Source of the DNA: Rhodeus uyekii
Taxonomy: Eukaryota; Chordata; Actinopteri; Cypriniformes; Acheilognathidae
Length of the DNA stretch: 64,000 nucleotides
Assembly (NCBI GenBank): GCA_037043235.1
Contig: JAWRVZ010000450.1
Location: forward strand, 124,001 to 188,000
Direction of reading: 5' to 3'
A program made the translations under genes and the position numbers. Within the stretch, counting starts at the first letter, position 1; each line of letters begins with the position of its first letter. Under the pieces are notes generated by a model. The model saw nothing but the letters and a program-made list of their open reading frames with translations, had not been told where the DNA came from and ran no database searches. Positions 40,714-54,880 of the stretch are shown here, in pieces.

Positions 40714-41816
40714 ATATAGCTGCTAGCAGCCATCACGGGGCCAAGCGCAAGGAGGGCATTACATGTTATGCCGACATGGCTTGCATCATCAGACCAACGG
40801 CAGTAAGAATCTAAAGACATTTCAATATGACTTAAGTCTAAATGGCTGAAAAATCAACAATACGGTCTTTAGTATTTCGATTTAATGGTTTATCACATTC
40901 AACCAACAGGCAGCGCTGTAACCAAATTGTAGTGTCAATTCATGTGGTACATTGAGAGTGTGGTGACTGACACATGCAAAGTTTGCTTTCAATTGGGTAA
41001 ACCATTGCTGACAGAGCACTAAAGTCATGTGTTTGTTAAACTTAGCATCTTATAAGAAAAATCGAAATGGCAGACGCTCAAAATGGCCGATATGGGAATA
41101 TTTGGTATCACAGGACTCGGCATGACCCACTGGATCTAAAGAGACCAGTTTCATGTTTTTTGGCCAAAGGGTTCAGAAGTTATAAGCAAAAAAGTCAGTT
41201 TTTCATAACTCCTGACCACTAGGGGGCAGAGCGCCAAAACTCTGCAGGTAGCCTCAGACCATGATTGACATAACACACACCTAGTTTGGTCAGAAAAGAC
41301 TAATGCATTGCGGAGATAAAGCCTCAGTTTCAATTTGGCGACTTTTACCTCGGATTCTTTCGCGAGTTATTCGTAAACGGTTTGTCGAATCAACTTTCTT
41401 TATATATCGTTTTGTCCACATTGTCGGGAGATGATGTGGTTCAATTTTCGTGAAGATCGGACGAACGGCCTAGGAGGAGTTCGACAAAGTAGGTTTTTCA
41501 TAAAATTCAAAATGGCGGGAAAATTTTCATGACGGAAAATGACGTCATAGGGTGCAATCGAATCGTCTTGAGCCAAGGAATCAGTGGACAAAAGAATTTT
41601 GTTTCTAGGACATACGGTTCAAAAGTTATTTACGTAAACGTGAGTGCAACTTTGGACGGTTGGTGGCGCTATAGAGATTGAGTTAGAGACTTCAATTTTG
41701 CTATGGTCAATGATTGGACTCTCCTTTATGAGTGTGCCAACTTTTTTTCATTTTCCCGCTTACGGTTCTATGGGCTGTCATAGACTTCAATGGCAGAAGA
41801 AGAATAATAATAATAA
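40714..41816 (+). repeat. array unit 3, short, type C
   Basis: 1103 bp. Type C is recognised by GGGCATTACATGTTATGCC near the start and GTTCGACAAAGTAGG later. Near-identical copies are units 8, 10, 12, 15 and 18. Confidence 0.9.
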
Positions 41817-43666
41817 ATATAGCTGCTAGCAGCCATCACGGGGCCAAGCGCAAGGAGGGCATTAAATGTCATGCCGACATGGCTGGCATCATCAGACCAA
41901 CGGCAATAAGAATCTAAAGACATTTCAATATGACAAGTCTAAATGGCTGAAAAATCAACAATACGGTCTTTAGTAATTTGATTTAATGGTTTATCACGTT
42001 CGACCAACAGGCAGCGCTGTAACCAAATTGTAGTGTCAATTCATGTGGTACATTGAGAGTGTGGTGACATTGACACATGCAGAGTTTGCTTTCAATTGGG
42101 TAAACCATTGCTGACAGAGCACTAAAGTCATGTGTTTGTTAAACATAGCATCTTATAAGAAAAATCGAAATGGCAGACGCTCAAAATGGCCGATATGGGA
42201 AAATTTGGTATCACAGGGCTCGGCATGTCCCACTGGATCCAAAGACAGCAGTTTCATGATTTTTAGACAAAGCGTTCAGGAGTTATAATCAAAAATGTCA
42301 GTTTTTAAATATCTCCTGACCACTAGGGGGCAGAGCGCCAAAACTCTGCAGGTAGCCTCAGACCGTGATTGACATAACACACACCAAGTTTGGTCAGAAA
42401 ACGCTAATGCGTTGCGGAGATAAAGCCTCAATTTAATTTTTGCGACCATTACGTCGGATTCTTTCGCGAGTTATTCGTAAACGGTTTGACATATCAACTT
42501 TCTTTGGATAACTTTTTGTCAGCATGGTCTAGAGATGATGTGGTTTAATTTTGGTGAAAATTGGACAAACGGTTTGGGAGGAGTTTGAAAAAGTAGGTTT
42601 TTAAAGAAAAACAACATGGTGGACAAGAAGTTTGGCCGACTATGACAAATTTGGTATCTGTGTTCTCGGTTTGACCCAAGGAACGTATAAAGATAATTTG
42701 TTTTACCATAGGTTAATGCACTCAAAAGTTATTAGCATATTTGTAAATTTGGTTATAATTTTTGACCACAAGGGGGTGCTGCCTCGAAACTTTTTGAGTC
42801 GTATCAAGGTTAGGTGCCGAAGACACATATTGAGTTTCGTAACGATACGCCAATATCTTTGTTAAATATAGCAATTTATGACAATATTCAAAATGGCCGA
42901 CACTCAAAATGGCCGATATGGGAAAATTTGGTATCGCACGACTCGGCATGATGCACTGAATCTAAAGAGACCAGTTTTATTATTTTTGGCCAAAGCGTTC
43001 AGAAGTTATAAGCAAATATTTAACTTTTTCATATCTCCTGACCACTAGGGGGCACAGCGCCAAAACTCTGCAGGTAGCCTCAGACCATGATTGACATAAC
43101 ACACACCTAGTTTGGTCAGAAAACTCTAATGCGTTGCGGAGATAAAGCCTCAATTTCATTTTTGCGACCATTACCTCGGATTCTTTCGCAAGTTATTCGT
43201 AAACGGTTTGACATATCAACTTTCTTTGGATAACTTTTTGTCCACATTGTCTGGAGATGATGTGGTTCAATTTTCGTGAAAATCGGACCAACGGCCTAGG
43301 AGGAGTTCGAAAAAGTAGGTTTTTCGTAAAATTCAAAATGGCGGGAAAATTTTCATGACGGAAAATGACGTCATAGGGTGCAATCGAATCGTCTTGAGCC
43401 AAGGAATCAGTGGACGAAAGAATTTTGTTTCTAGGACATACGGTTCAAGAGTTATTTACGTAAACGTGAGTGCAACTTTGGACAGTTGGTGGCGCTAGAG
43501 ACATTGAGTTAGAGACTTCAAATTTGCTATGGTCAATGATTGGCTTGTCCTCTATCAGTGTGCCAAATTTTATCATTTTCCCGCAAACGGTTCTATGGCC
43601 TTACATAGACTTCCATGGCGGAAGAAGAAGAAGAAGAAGAAGAAGAAGATGAATAATAATAATAAA

Positions 43667-43719
43667 GAACCGGAACGGAAACAATAGGTGCCTCCGCACC
43701 TTCGGTGCTTGGCCCCTAA
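43667..43719 (+). repeat. terminal hairpin module 1
   Basis: A 53-bp module GAACCGGAAC...CCCCTAA with GGTGC, GCACC and GGTGC arms. GCTTGGCCCC near its end is the reverse complement of GGGGCCAAGC at each unit's start. This copy has one variant (GGAACGGAAAC). Confidence 0.88.
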
Positions 43720-43728
43720 TAATAATAA

Positions 43729-43781
43729 GAACCGGAACAAAAACAATAGGTGCCTCCGCACCTTCGGTGCTTGGCCCCTAA
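43729..43781 (+). repeat. terminal hairpin module 2
   Basis: Separated from module 1 by an (AAT)n remnant. It joins directly to unit 5. Confidence 0.88.
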
Positions 43782-45611
43782 ATATAGCTGCTAGCAGCCA
43801 TCACGGGGCCAAGCGCAAGGAGGGCATTAAATGTCATGCCGACATGGCTGGCATCATCAGACCAACGGCAGTAAGAATCTAAAGACATTTCAATATGACT
43901 TAAGTCTAAATGGCTGAAAAATCAACAATACGGTCTTTAGTAATTCGATTTAATGGTTTATCACATTCAACCAACAGGCAGCGCTGTAACCAAATTGTAG
44001 TGTCAATTCATGTGGTACATTGAGAGTGTGGTGACATTGACACATGCAAAGTTTGCTTTCAATTGGGTAAACCATTGCTGACAGAGCACTAAAGTCATGT
44101 GTTTGTTAAACATAGCATCTTATAAGAAAAATCGAAATGGCAGACGCTCAAAATGGCCGATATGGGAAAATTTGGTATCACAGGACTCGGCATGACCCAC
44201 TGGATCTAAAGACAGCAGTTTCATGATTTTTAGACAAAGCGTTCAGGAGTTATAATCAAAAATGTCAGTTTTTTAATATCTCCTGACCACTAGGGGTCAG
44301 AGCGCCAAAACTCTGCAGGTCGCCTCAGACCATGATTGACATAACACACACCTATTTTGGTCAGAATACGCTAATGAGTTACGGAGATATAGCCTCGCTT
44401 TCAATTCTATGGCCATTGTGTTGAATTCTTTCGCGAGTTATTCGAAAACGGTTTGGCGAATCAACTTTCTTTATATAACTTTTTGTCATGATGGTCTGGA
44501 GATGATGTGGTTTAATTTTGGTGAAAATTGGACAAACGGTCTGGGAGGAGTTCGAAAAAGTAGGTTTTTAAAGAAAAACAACATGGTGGACACGAAGTTT
44601 GGCCGACTATGACAAATTTGGTATCTGTGTTCTCGGTTTCACCCAAGGAACGTATAAAGATAATTTGTTTTACCATAGGTTAACGTACTCAAAAGTTATT
44701 AGCATATTTGTAAATTTGGTTATAACTTTTGACCACAAGGTGGTGCTGCCTCGAAACTTTTTGAGTCGTATCAAGGTTAGGTGCCGAAGACACATATTGA
44801 GTTTCGTAACGATACGCCAATATTTTTGTTAAATATAGCAATTTATGACAAAATTCAAAATGGCCGACGCTCAAAATGGCCGATATGGGAAAATTTGGTA
44901 TCGCACGACTCGGCATGATGCACTGAATCTAAAGAGACCAGTTTTATTATTTTTGGCCAAAGCGTTCAGAAGTTATAAGCAAATATTTAACTTTTTCATA
45001 TCTCCTGACCACTAGAGGGCACAGCGCCAAAACTCAGCAGGTAGCCTCAGACCATGATTGACATAACACACACCTAGTTTGGTCAGAAAACGCTAATGCG
45101 TTGCGGAGGTAAAGCCTCAAATTCATTTTTGCGACCATTACGTCGGATTCTTTCGCGAGTTATTCGTAAACGGTTTGACATATCAACTTTCTTTGGATAA
45201 CTTTTTGTCCACATTGTCTGGAGATGATGTGGTTCAATTTTCGTTGAAATCGGAAAAACGGCCTAGGAGGAGTTCGAAAAAGTAGGTTTTTCATAAAATT
45301 CAAAATGGCGGGAAAAATTTAATGACGGAAAATGACGTCATAGGGTGCAATCGAATCGTCTTGAGCCAAGGAATCAGAGGACATAAGAATTTTGTTTCTA
45401 GGTCATACGGTTCAAAAGTTATTAGCATAAACGTGAGAGCAACTTTGGACAGTTGGTGGCGCTAGAGATATTGAGTTAGAGACTCCAATTTTGCTATGGC
45501 CAATGTTTGGACTGTCCTTAATGAGTGTGCCAACTTTCATCATTTTCCCGCATACGGTTCTATGGGCTGCCATAGACTTTCATGGCGGAAGAAGAAGAAG
45601 ATGAAGAATAA
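43782..45611 (+). repeat. array unit 5, long
   Basis: 1830 bp. It starts directly after CCCCTAA of the preceding terminal module. No module of its own. Confidence 0.9.
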
Positions 45612-47423
45612 ATATAGCTGCTAGCAGCCATCACGGGGCCAAGCGCAAGGAGGGCATTAAATGTCATGCCGACATGACTGGCATCATCAGACCAACGGCA
45701 GTAAGAATCTAAAGACATTTCAATATGACTTAAGTCTAAATGGCTGAAAAACCAACAATACGGTCTTTAGCAATTCGATTTAATGGTTTATCGCATTCAA
45801 CCAACAGGCAGCGCTGTAACCAAATTGTAGTGTGTGGTACATTGAGAGTGTGGTGACATTGACACATGCAAAGTTTGCTTTCAATTGGGTAAACCATTGC
45901 TGACAGCACTAAAGTCATGTGTTTGTTAAACATAGCATCTTATAAGAAAAATCGAAATGGCAGATGCTCAAAATGGCCGATATGGGAAAATGTGGTATCA
46001 CAGGACTCGGCATGACCAACTGGATCTAAAGACAGCAGTTTCATGATTTTTAGACAAAGCGTTCAGGAGTTATAATCAAAAATGTCAGTTTTTTAATATC
46101 TCCTGACCACTAGGGGGCAGAGCGCCAAAACTCTGCAGGTAGCCTCAGACCATGATTGACATAACACACACCTAGTTTGGTCAGAAAAGGCTAATGCATT
46201 GCGGAGATAAAGCCTCAATTTCAATTTTGCGACCATTACGTCGGATTCTTTCGCGAGTTATTCGTAAACGGTTTGACATATCAACTTTCTTTGGATAACT
46301 TTTTGTCATGATGGTCTGGAGATGATGTGGTTCAATTTTGGTGAAAATTGGACAAACGGTCTGGGAGGAGTTCGAAAAAGTAGGTTTTTAAAGAAAAATA
46401 ACATGGCAAATCGGAGGTTTGGCCGAATATAACATATTTGGTATCTATGGTCTCGGCTTGACCCAATGAACACATTAAGACCATTTGTTTTACAATAGGT
46501 TAACGTCATCAAAAGTTATTAGCATATTTGTAAATTTGGTTATAACTTTTGACCACAAGGTGGCGCTGCCCCCAAACTTTTTGTGCCGTATCAAGATTAG
46601 GTGCCGAAGACACATATTGAGTTTCGTAACGATACGCCAATCCATTTGTTAAATATAGCAATTTATGACAATATTCAAAATGGCCGACGCTCTAAATGGC
46701 CGATATGGGAAAATTTGGTATCGCACGACTCGGCATGATGCACTGAATCTAACGAGACCAGTTTTATGATTTTTGGACAAAGCGTTCAGGAGTTGTAAGG
46801 AAAAATGTCACTTTTTCATATCTCCTGACCACTAGGGGGCACAGCGCCAAAACTCTGCAGGTAGCCTCAGACCATGATTGACATAACACACACCGAGTTT
46901 GGTCAGAAAACGCTAATGCGTTGTGGAGATAGAGCCTCAAGTTCATTTTTGCGATCATTACGTCGGATTCTTTCGTGAGTTATTCGTAAACGGTTTGACA
47001 TTTCAACTTTCTTTGGATAACTTTTTGTCAGCATGGTCTGGAGATGATGTGGTTCAATTTTCGTGAAAATCGGACAAACGGCCTAGGAGGAGTTCGAAAA
47101 AGTAGGTTTTTCATAAAATTCAAAATGGCGGGAAAATATTCATGACGGAAAATGACGTCATAGGGTGCAATCGAATCGTCTTGAGCCAAGGAATCAGTTG
47201 ACAAAAGAATTTTGTTTCTAGGACATACGGTTCAAAAGTTATTTACGTAAACGTGAGTGCAACTTTGGACAGTTGGTGGCGCTATAGAGATTGAGTTAGA
47301 GACTTCAATTTTGCTATGGTCAATGATTGGACTGTCCTTTATGAGTGTGCCAACTTTTTTTCATTTTCCCGTTTACGGTTCTATGGGCTGCCATAGACTC
47401 CCATGGCACAAGAAAAAGAATAA
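45612..47423 (+). repeat. array unit 6, long
   Basis: 1812 bp. It has a short loss in the first 250 bp (TGTAGTGTGTGGTACATT) shared with units 9, 13 and 17. Confidence 0.9.
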
Positions 47424-49248
47424 ATATAGCTGCTAGCAGCCATCACGGGGCCAAGCGCAAGGAGGTCATTAAATGTCATGCCGACATGGCTGGCATCATC
47501 AGACCAACGGCAGTAAGAATCTAAAGACACTTCAATATGACTTAAGTCTAAATGGCTGAAAAATCAACAACACGGTCTTTAGTAATTCGATTTAATGGTT
47601 TATCACGTTCAACCAACAGGCAGCGCTGTAACCAAATTGTAGTGTCAATTCATGTGGTACATTGAGAGTGTGGTGACATTGACACATGCAAAGTTTGCTT
47701 TCAATTGGGTAAACCATTGCTGACAGAGCACTAAATTCATGTGTTTGTTAAACATAGCATCTTATAAGAAAAATCGAAATGGCAGACGCTCAAAATGGCC
47801 GATATGGGAAAATTTGGTATCAGAGGGCTCGGCATGACCCACTGGATCTAAAGACAGCAGTTTCATGATTTTTAGACAAAGCGTTCAGGAGTTATAATCA
47901 AAAATGTCAGTTTTTTAATATATCCTGACCACTAGGGGGCAGAGCGCCAAAACTCGGCAGGTAGCCTCAGATCATGATTGACATAACACACACCTAGTTT
48001 GGTCAGAAAACACTAATGCGTAGCGGAGATAAAGCCTCAATTTCATTTTTGCGACCATTACGTCGGATTCTTTCGCGAGTCATTCGTAAACGGTTTGACA
48101 TATCAACTTTCTTTGGATAACTTTTTGTCAGGATGGTCTGGAGATGATGTGGTTTAATTTTGGTGAAAATTGGACAAACGGTCTGGGAGGAGTTCGAAAA
48201 AGTAGGTTTTTAAAGAAAAACAACATGGTGGACAAGAAGTTTGGCCGACTATGACAAATTTGGTATCTGTGTTCTTGGTTTGACCCAAGGAACGTATAAA
48301 GATAATTTGTTTTACCATAGGTTAACGCACTCAAAAGTTATTAGCATATTTGTAAATTTGGTTATAATTTTTGACCACAAGGGGGTGCTGCCTCGAAACT
48401 TTTTGAGTCGTATCAAGGTTAGGTGCCGAAGACACATATTGAGTTTCGTAATGATACGCCAATATCTTTGTTAAATATAGCAATTTATGACAATATTCAA
48501 AATGGCCGACGCTCAAAATGGCCGATATGGGAAAATTTGGTATCGCACGACTCGGCATGATGCACTGAATCTAAAGAGACCAGTTTTATTATTTTTGGCC
48601 AAAGCGTTCAGAAGTTATAAGCAAATATTTAACTTTTTCATATCTCCTGACCACTAGGGGGCACAGCGCCAAAACTCTGCAGGTAGCCTCAGATCATGAT
48701 TGACATAACACACACCTAGTTTGGTCAGAAAACGCTAATGCGTTGCGGAGATAAAGCCTCAATTTCATTTTTGCGACCATTACGTCGGATTCTTTCGCGA
48801 GTTATTCGTAAACTGTTTGACATATCAACTTTCTTTGGATAACTTTTTGTCCACATGGTCTGGAGATGATGTGGTTCAATTTTCGTTGAAATCGGAAAAA
48901 CGGCCTAGGAGGAGTTCGAAAAAGTAGGTTTTTCATAAAATTCAAAATGGCGGGAAAAATTTCATGACGGAAAATGACGTCATAGGGTGCAATCGAATCG
49001 TCTTGAGCCAAGGAATCAGTGGACATAAGAATTTTGTTTCTAGGTCATACGGTTCAAAAGTTATTAGCATAAACGTTAGTTCAACTTTGGACAGTTGGTG
49101 GCGCTAGAGATATTGAGTTAGAGACTTCAAATTTGTTATGGTCAATGATTGGACTGTCTTTAATGAGTGTGCCAACTTTTTTTCATTTTCCCGCTTACGG
49201 TTCTATGGGCTGTCATAGACTCCCATGGCGGAAGAAGATGAAGAATAA
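47424..49248 (+). repeat. array unit 7, long
   Basis: About 1825 bp, ending GAAGAAGATGAAGAATAA. Confidence 0.9.
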
Positions 49249-50349
49249 ATAGCTGCTAGCAGCCATCACGGGGCCAAGCGCAAGGAGGGCATTACATGTT
49301 ATGCCGACATGGCTTGCATCATCAGACCAACGGCAGTAAGAATCTAAAGACATTTCAATATGACTTAAGTCTAAATGGCTGAAAAATCAACAATACGGTC
49401 TTTAGTATTTCGATTTAATGGTTTATCACATTCAACCAACAGGCAGCGCTGTAACCAAATTGTAGTGTCAATTCATGTGGTACATTGAGAGTGTGGTGAC
49501 TGACACATGCAAAGTTTGCTTTCAATTGGGTAAACCATTGCTGACAGAGCACTAAAGTCATGTGTTTGTTAAACTTAGCATCTTATAAGAAAAATCGAAA
49601 TGGCAGACGCTCAAAATGGCCGATATGGGAATATTTGGTATCACAGGACTCGGCATGACCCACTGGATCTAAAGAGACCAGTTTCATGTTTTTTGGCCAA
49701 AGGGTTCAGAAGTTATAAGCAAAAAAGTCAGTTTTTCATAACTCCTGACCACTAGGGGGCAGAGCGCCAAAACTCTGCAGGTAGCCTCAGACCATGATTG
49801 ACATAACACACACCTAGTTTGGTCAGAAAAGACTAATGCATTGCGGAGATAAAGCCTCAGTTTCAATTTGGCGACTTTTACCTCGGATTCTTTCGCGAGT
49901 TATTCGTAAACGGTTTGTCGAATCAACTTTCTTTATATATCGTTTTGTCCACATTGTCGGGAGATGATGTGGTTCAATTTTCGTGAAGATCGGACGAACG
50001 GCCTAGGAGGAGTTCGACAAAGTAGGTTTTTTATAAAATTCAAAATGGCGGGAAAATTTTCATGACGGAAAATGACGTCATAGGGTGCAATCGAATCGTC
50101 TTGAGCCAAGGAATCAGTGGACAAAAGAATTTTGTTTCTAGGACATACGGTTCAAAAGTTATTTACGTAAACGTGAGTGCAACTTTGGACGGTTGGTGGC
50201 GCTATAGAGATTGAGTTAGAGACTTCAATTTTGCTATGGTCAATGATTGGACTCTCCTTTATGAGTGTGCCAACTTTTTTTCATTTTCCCGCTTACGGTT
50301 CTATGGGCTGTCATAGACTTCAATGGCAGAAGAAGAATAATAATAATAA
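49249..50349 (+). repeat. array unit 8, short, type C
   Basis: Nearly identical to unit 3. Its first bases lack AT (AATAGCTGC). Confidence 0.9.
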
Positions 50350-51446
50350 ATATAGCTGCTAGCAGCCATCACGGGGCCAAGCGCAAGGAGGGCATTAAAT
50401 GTCATGCCGACATGACTGGCATCATCAGATCAACGGCAGTAAAAATCTAAAGACATTTCAATATGGCTTAAGTCTAAATGGCTGAAAAACCAACAATACG
50501 GTCTTTAGCAATTCGATTTAATGGTTTATCGCATTCAACCAACAGGCAGCGCTGTAACCAAATTGTAGTGTGTGGTACATTGAGAGTGTGGTGACATTGA
50601 CACATGCAAAGTTTGCTTTCAATTGGGTAAACCATTGCTGACAGAGCACTAAAGTCAAGTGTTTGTTAAACATAGCATCTTATAAGAAAAATCGAAATGG
50701 CAGACGCTCAAAATGGCCGATATGGGAATATTTGGTATCACAGGACTCGGCATGACCCACTGGATCTAAAGAGACCAGTTTCATGATTTTTGGCCAAAGG
50801 GTTCAGAAGTTATAAGCACAAAAGTCAGTTTTTCATAACTCCTGACCACTAGGGGGCACAGCGCCAAAACTCTGCAGGTAGCCTCAAACCATGATTGACA
50901 TAATACACACCTAGTTTGGTCAGAAAAGGCTAATGCATTGCGGAGATAAAGCCTCAAATTCATTTTGGCGACTTTTACCTCGGATTCTTTCGCGAGTTAT
51001 TCGTAAACAGTTTGATGAATAAACTTTCTTTATATACCGTTTTGTCCACATTGTCTGGAGATGATGTGGTTCAATTTTCGTGAAAATCGGACGAACGGCC
51101 TAGGAGGAGTTCGAAAAAGTAGGTTTTTCATAAAATTCAAAATGGCGGGAAAATTTTCATGACGGAAAATGACGTCATAGGGTGCATTCGAATCGTCTTG
51201 AGCCAAGGAATCAGTGGACAAAAGAATTTTGTTTCTAGGACATACGGTTCAAAAGTTATTTACATAAACGTGAGTGCAACTTTGGACAGTTGGTGGCGCA
51301 ATAGAGATTGAGTTAGAGACTTCAATTTTGCTATGGTCAATGATTGGACTGTCCTTTATGAGTGTGCCAACTTTTTTTCATTTTCCCGCTTACGGTTCTA
51401 TGGGCTGTCATAGACTTCAATGGCAGAAGAAGAATAATAATAATAA
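50350..51446 (+). repeat. array unit 9, short, type H
   Basis: 1097 bp. Type H is recognised by ATCAGATCAACGGCAGTAAA near the start and GGTGGCGCAATAGAG near the end. Nearly identical to units 13 and 17. Confidence 0.9.
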
Positions 51447-52558
51447 ATATAGCTGCTAGCAGCCATCACGGGGCCAAGCGCAAGGAGGGCATTACATGTT
51501 ATGCCGACATGGCTTGCATCATCAGACCAACGGCAGTAAGAATCTAAAGACATTTCAATATGACTTAAGTCTAAATGGCTGAAAAATCAACAATACGGTC
51601 TTTAGTATTTCGATTTAATGGTTTATCACATTCAACCAACAGGCAGCGCTGTAACCAAATTGTAGTGTCAATTCATGTGGTACATTGAGAGTGTGGTGAC
51701 TGACACATGCAAAGTTTGCTTTCAATTGGGTAAACCATTGCTGACAGAGCACTAAAGTCATGTGTTTGTTAAACTTAGCATCTTATAAGAAAAATCGAAA
51801 TGGCAGACGCTCAAAATGGCCGATATGGGAATATTTGGTATCACAGGACTCGGCATGACCCACTGGATCTAAAGAGACCAGTTTCATGTTTTTTGGCCAA
51901 AGGGTTCAGAAGTTATAAGCAAAAAAGTCAGTTTTTCATAACTCCTGACCACTAGGGGGCAGAGCGCCAAAACTCTGCAGGTAGCCTCAGACCATGATTG
52001 ACATAACACACACCTAGTTTGGTCAGAAAAGACTAATGCATTGCGGAGATAAAGCCTCAGTTTCAATTTGGCGACTTTTACCTCGGATTCTTTCGCGAGT
52101 TATTCGTAAACGGTTTGTCGAATCAACTTTCTTTATATATCGTTTTGTCCACATTGTCGGGAGATGATGTGGTTCAATTTTCGTGAAGATCGGACGAACG
52201 GCCTAGGAGGAGTTCGACAAAGTAGGTTTTTCATAAAATTCAAAATGGCGGGAAAATTTTCATGACGGAAAATGACGTCATAGGGTGCAATCGAATCGTC
52301 TTGAGCCAAGGAATCAGTGGACAAAAGAATTTTGTTTCTAGGACATACGGTTCAAAAGTTATTTACGTAAACGTGAGTGCAACTTTGGACGGTTGGTGGC
52401 GCTATAGAGATTGAGTTAGAGACTTCAATTTTGCTATGGTCAATGATTGGACTCTCCTTTATGAGTGTGCCAACTTTTTTTCATTTTCCCGCTTACGGTT
52501 CTATGGGCTGTCATAGACTTCAATGGCAGAAGAAGAATAATAATAATAATAATAATAA

Positions 52559-52611
52559 GAACCGGAACAAAAACAATAGGTGCCTCCGCACCTTCGGTGC
52601 TTGGCCCCTAA
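52559..52611 (+). repeat. terminal hairpin module 3
   Basis: Follows the (AAT)n of unit 10. Confidence 0.88.
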
Positions 52612-52617
52612 TAATAA

Positions 52618-52670
52618 GAACCGGAACAAAAACAATAGGTGCCTCCGCACCTTCGGTGCTTGGCCCCTAA
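52618..52670 (+). repeat. terminal hairpin module 4
   Basis: Second module after unit 10, joined directly to unit 11. Confidence 0.88.
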
Positions 52671-53774
52671 ATAGCTGCTAGCAGCCATCACGGGGCCAAG
52701 CGCAAGGAGGGCATTAAATGTCATGCCGACATGGCTGGCATCATCAGACCAATGGCAGTAAGAATCTAAAGACATTTCAATATGACTTAAGTCTAAATGG
52801 CTGAAAAATCAACAATACGGTCTTTAGTAATTCGATTTAATGGTTTATCACATTCAACCAGCAGGCAGCGCTGTAACCAAATTGTAGTGTCAATTCATGT
52901 GGTACATTGAGAGTGTGGTGACATTGACACATGCAAAGTTTGCTTTCAATTGGGTAAACCATTGCTGACAGAGCACTAAAGTCATGTGTTTGTTAAACAT
53001 AGAATCTTATAAGAAAAATCGAAATGGCAGACGCTCAAAATGGCCGATATGGGAAAATTTGGTATCACAGGACTCGGCATGACCCATTGGATCTAAAGAG
53101 ACCAGTTTCATGATTTTTGGCCAAAGGGTTCAGGAGTTATAAGCAAAAAAGTCAGTTTTTTAATATCTCCTGACCACTAGGGGGCAGAGCGCCAAAACTC
53201 TGCAGGTAGCCTCAAACCATGATTGACATAACACACACCTAGTTTGGTCAGAAAAGGCTAATGCATTGGGGAGATAAAGCCTCAATTTCATTTTGGCGAC
53301 TTTTACCTCAGATTCTTTCACGAGTTATTCGTAAACGGTTTGACGAATCAACTTTGTTTATATATCGTTTTGTCAACATTGTCAGGAGATGATGTGGTTC
53401 AATTTTCGTGAACATCGGACGAACGGCCTAGGAGGAGTTCGACAAAGTAGGTTTTTCATAAAATTCAAAATGGCGGGAAAATTTTCATGACGGAAAATGA
53501 CGTCATAGGGTGCAATCGAATCGTCTTGAGCCAAGGAATCAGTGGACAAAAGAATTTTGTTTCTAGGACATACGGTTCAAAAGTTATTTACGTAAACGTG
53601 AGTGCAACTTTGGACAGTTGGTGGCGGTAGAGAGATTGAGTTAGAGACTTCAATTTTGCTATGGTCAATGATTAGACTCTCCTTTATGAGTGTGCCAACT
53701 TTTTTTCATTTTCCCGCTTACGGTTCTATGGGCTGTCATAGACTTCAATGGCAGAAGAAGAATAATAATAATAA
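52671..53774 (+). repeat. array unit 11, short, type I
   Basis: 1104 bp. Type I is recognised by CATTGGGGAGATAAAG, TTTCACGAGTTATTCG and GATTAGACTCTCC. Unit 14 shares these. Confidence 0.9.
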
Positions 53775-54880
53775 ATATAGCTGCTAGCAGCCATCACGGG
53801 GCCAAGCGCAAGGAGGGCATTACATGTTATGCCGACATGGCTTGCATCATCAGACCAACGGCAGTAAGAATCTAAAGACATTTCAATATGACTTAAGTCT
53901 AAATGGCTGAAAAATCAACAATACGGTCTTTAGTATTTCGATTTAATGGTTTATCACATTCAACCAACAGGCAGCGCTGTAACCAAATTGTAGTGTCAAT
54001 TCATGTGGTACATTGAGAGTGTGGTGACTGACACATGCAAAGTTTGCTTTCAATTGGGTAAACCATTGCTGACAGAGCACTAAAGTCATGTGTTTGTTAA
54101 ACTTAGCATCTTATAAGAAAAATCGAAATGGCAGACGCTCAAAATGGCCGATATGGGAATATTTGGTATCACAGGACTCGGCATGACCCACTGGATCTAA
54201 AGAGACCAGTTTCATGTTTTTTGGCCAAAGGGTTCAGAAGTTATAAGCAAAAAAGTCAGTTTTTCATAACTCCTGACCACTAGGGGGCAGAGCGCCAAAA
54301 CTCTGCAGGTAGCCTCAGACCATGATTGACATAACACACACCTAGTTTGGTCAGAAAAGACTAATGCATTGCGGAGATAAAGCCTCAGTTTCAATTTGGC
54401 GACTTTTACCTCGGATTCTTTCGCGAGTTATTCGTAAACGGTTTGTCGAATCAACTTTCTTTATATATCGTTTTGTCCACATTGTCGGGAGATGATGTGG
54501 TTCAATTTTCGTGAAGATCGGACGAACGGCCTAGGAGGAGTTCGACAAAGTAGGTTTTTCATAAAATTCAAAATGGCGGGAAAATTTTCATGACGGAAAA
54601 TGACGTCATAGGGTGCAATCGAATCGTCTTGAGCCAAGGAATCAGTGGACAAAAGAATTTTGTTTCTAGGACATACGGTTCAAAAGTTATTTACGTAAAC
54701 GTGAGTGCAACTTTGGACGGTTGGTGGCGCTATAGAGATTGAGTTAGAGACTTCAATTTTGCTATGGTCAATGATTGGACTCTCCTTTATGAGTGTGCCA
54801 ACTTTTTTTCATTTTCACGCTTACGGTTCTATGGGCTGTCATAGACTTCAATGGCAGAAGAAGAATAATAATAATAATAA
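53775..54880 (+). repeat. array unit 12, short, type C
   Basis: A type C body whose (AAT)n is interrupted by the different element at 54881-57089. Its terminal module follows at 57096-57148. Confidence 0.9.

Larger units (their letters stand above)
41817..43781 (+). repeat. array unit 4, long, with two terminal modules
   Basis: A long unit with a diverged internal duplication: the segment around 42532 recurs about 721 bp later at 43253. It ends in a GAA run, (AAT)n and two terminal modules. Most similar to unit 16. Confidence 0.9.
51447..52670 (+). repeat. array unit 10, short, type C, with two terminal modules
   Basis: A type C body, then (AAT)n and two 53-bp modules. Confidence 0.9.
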
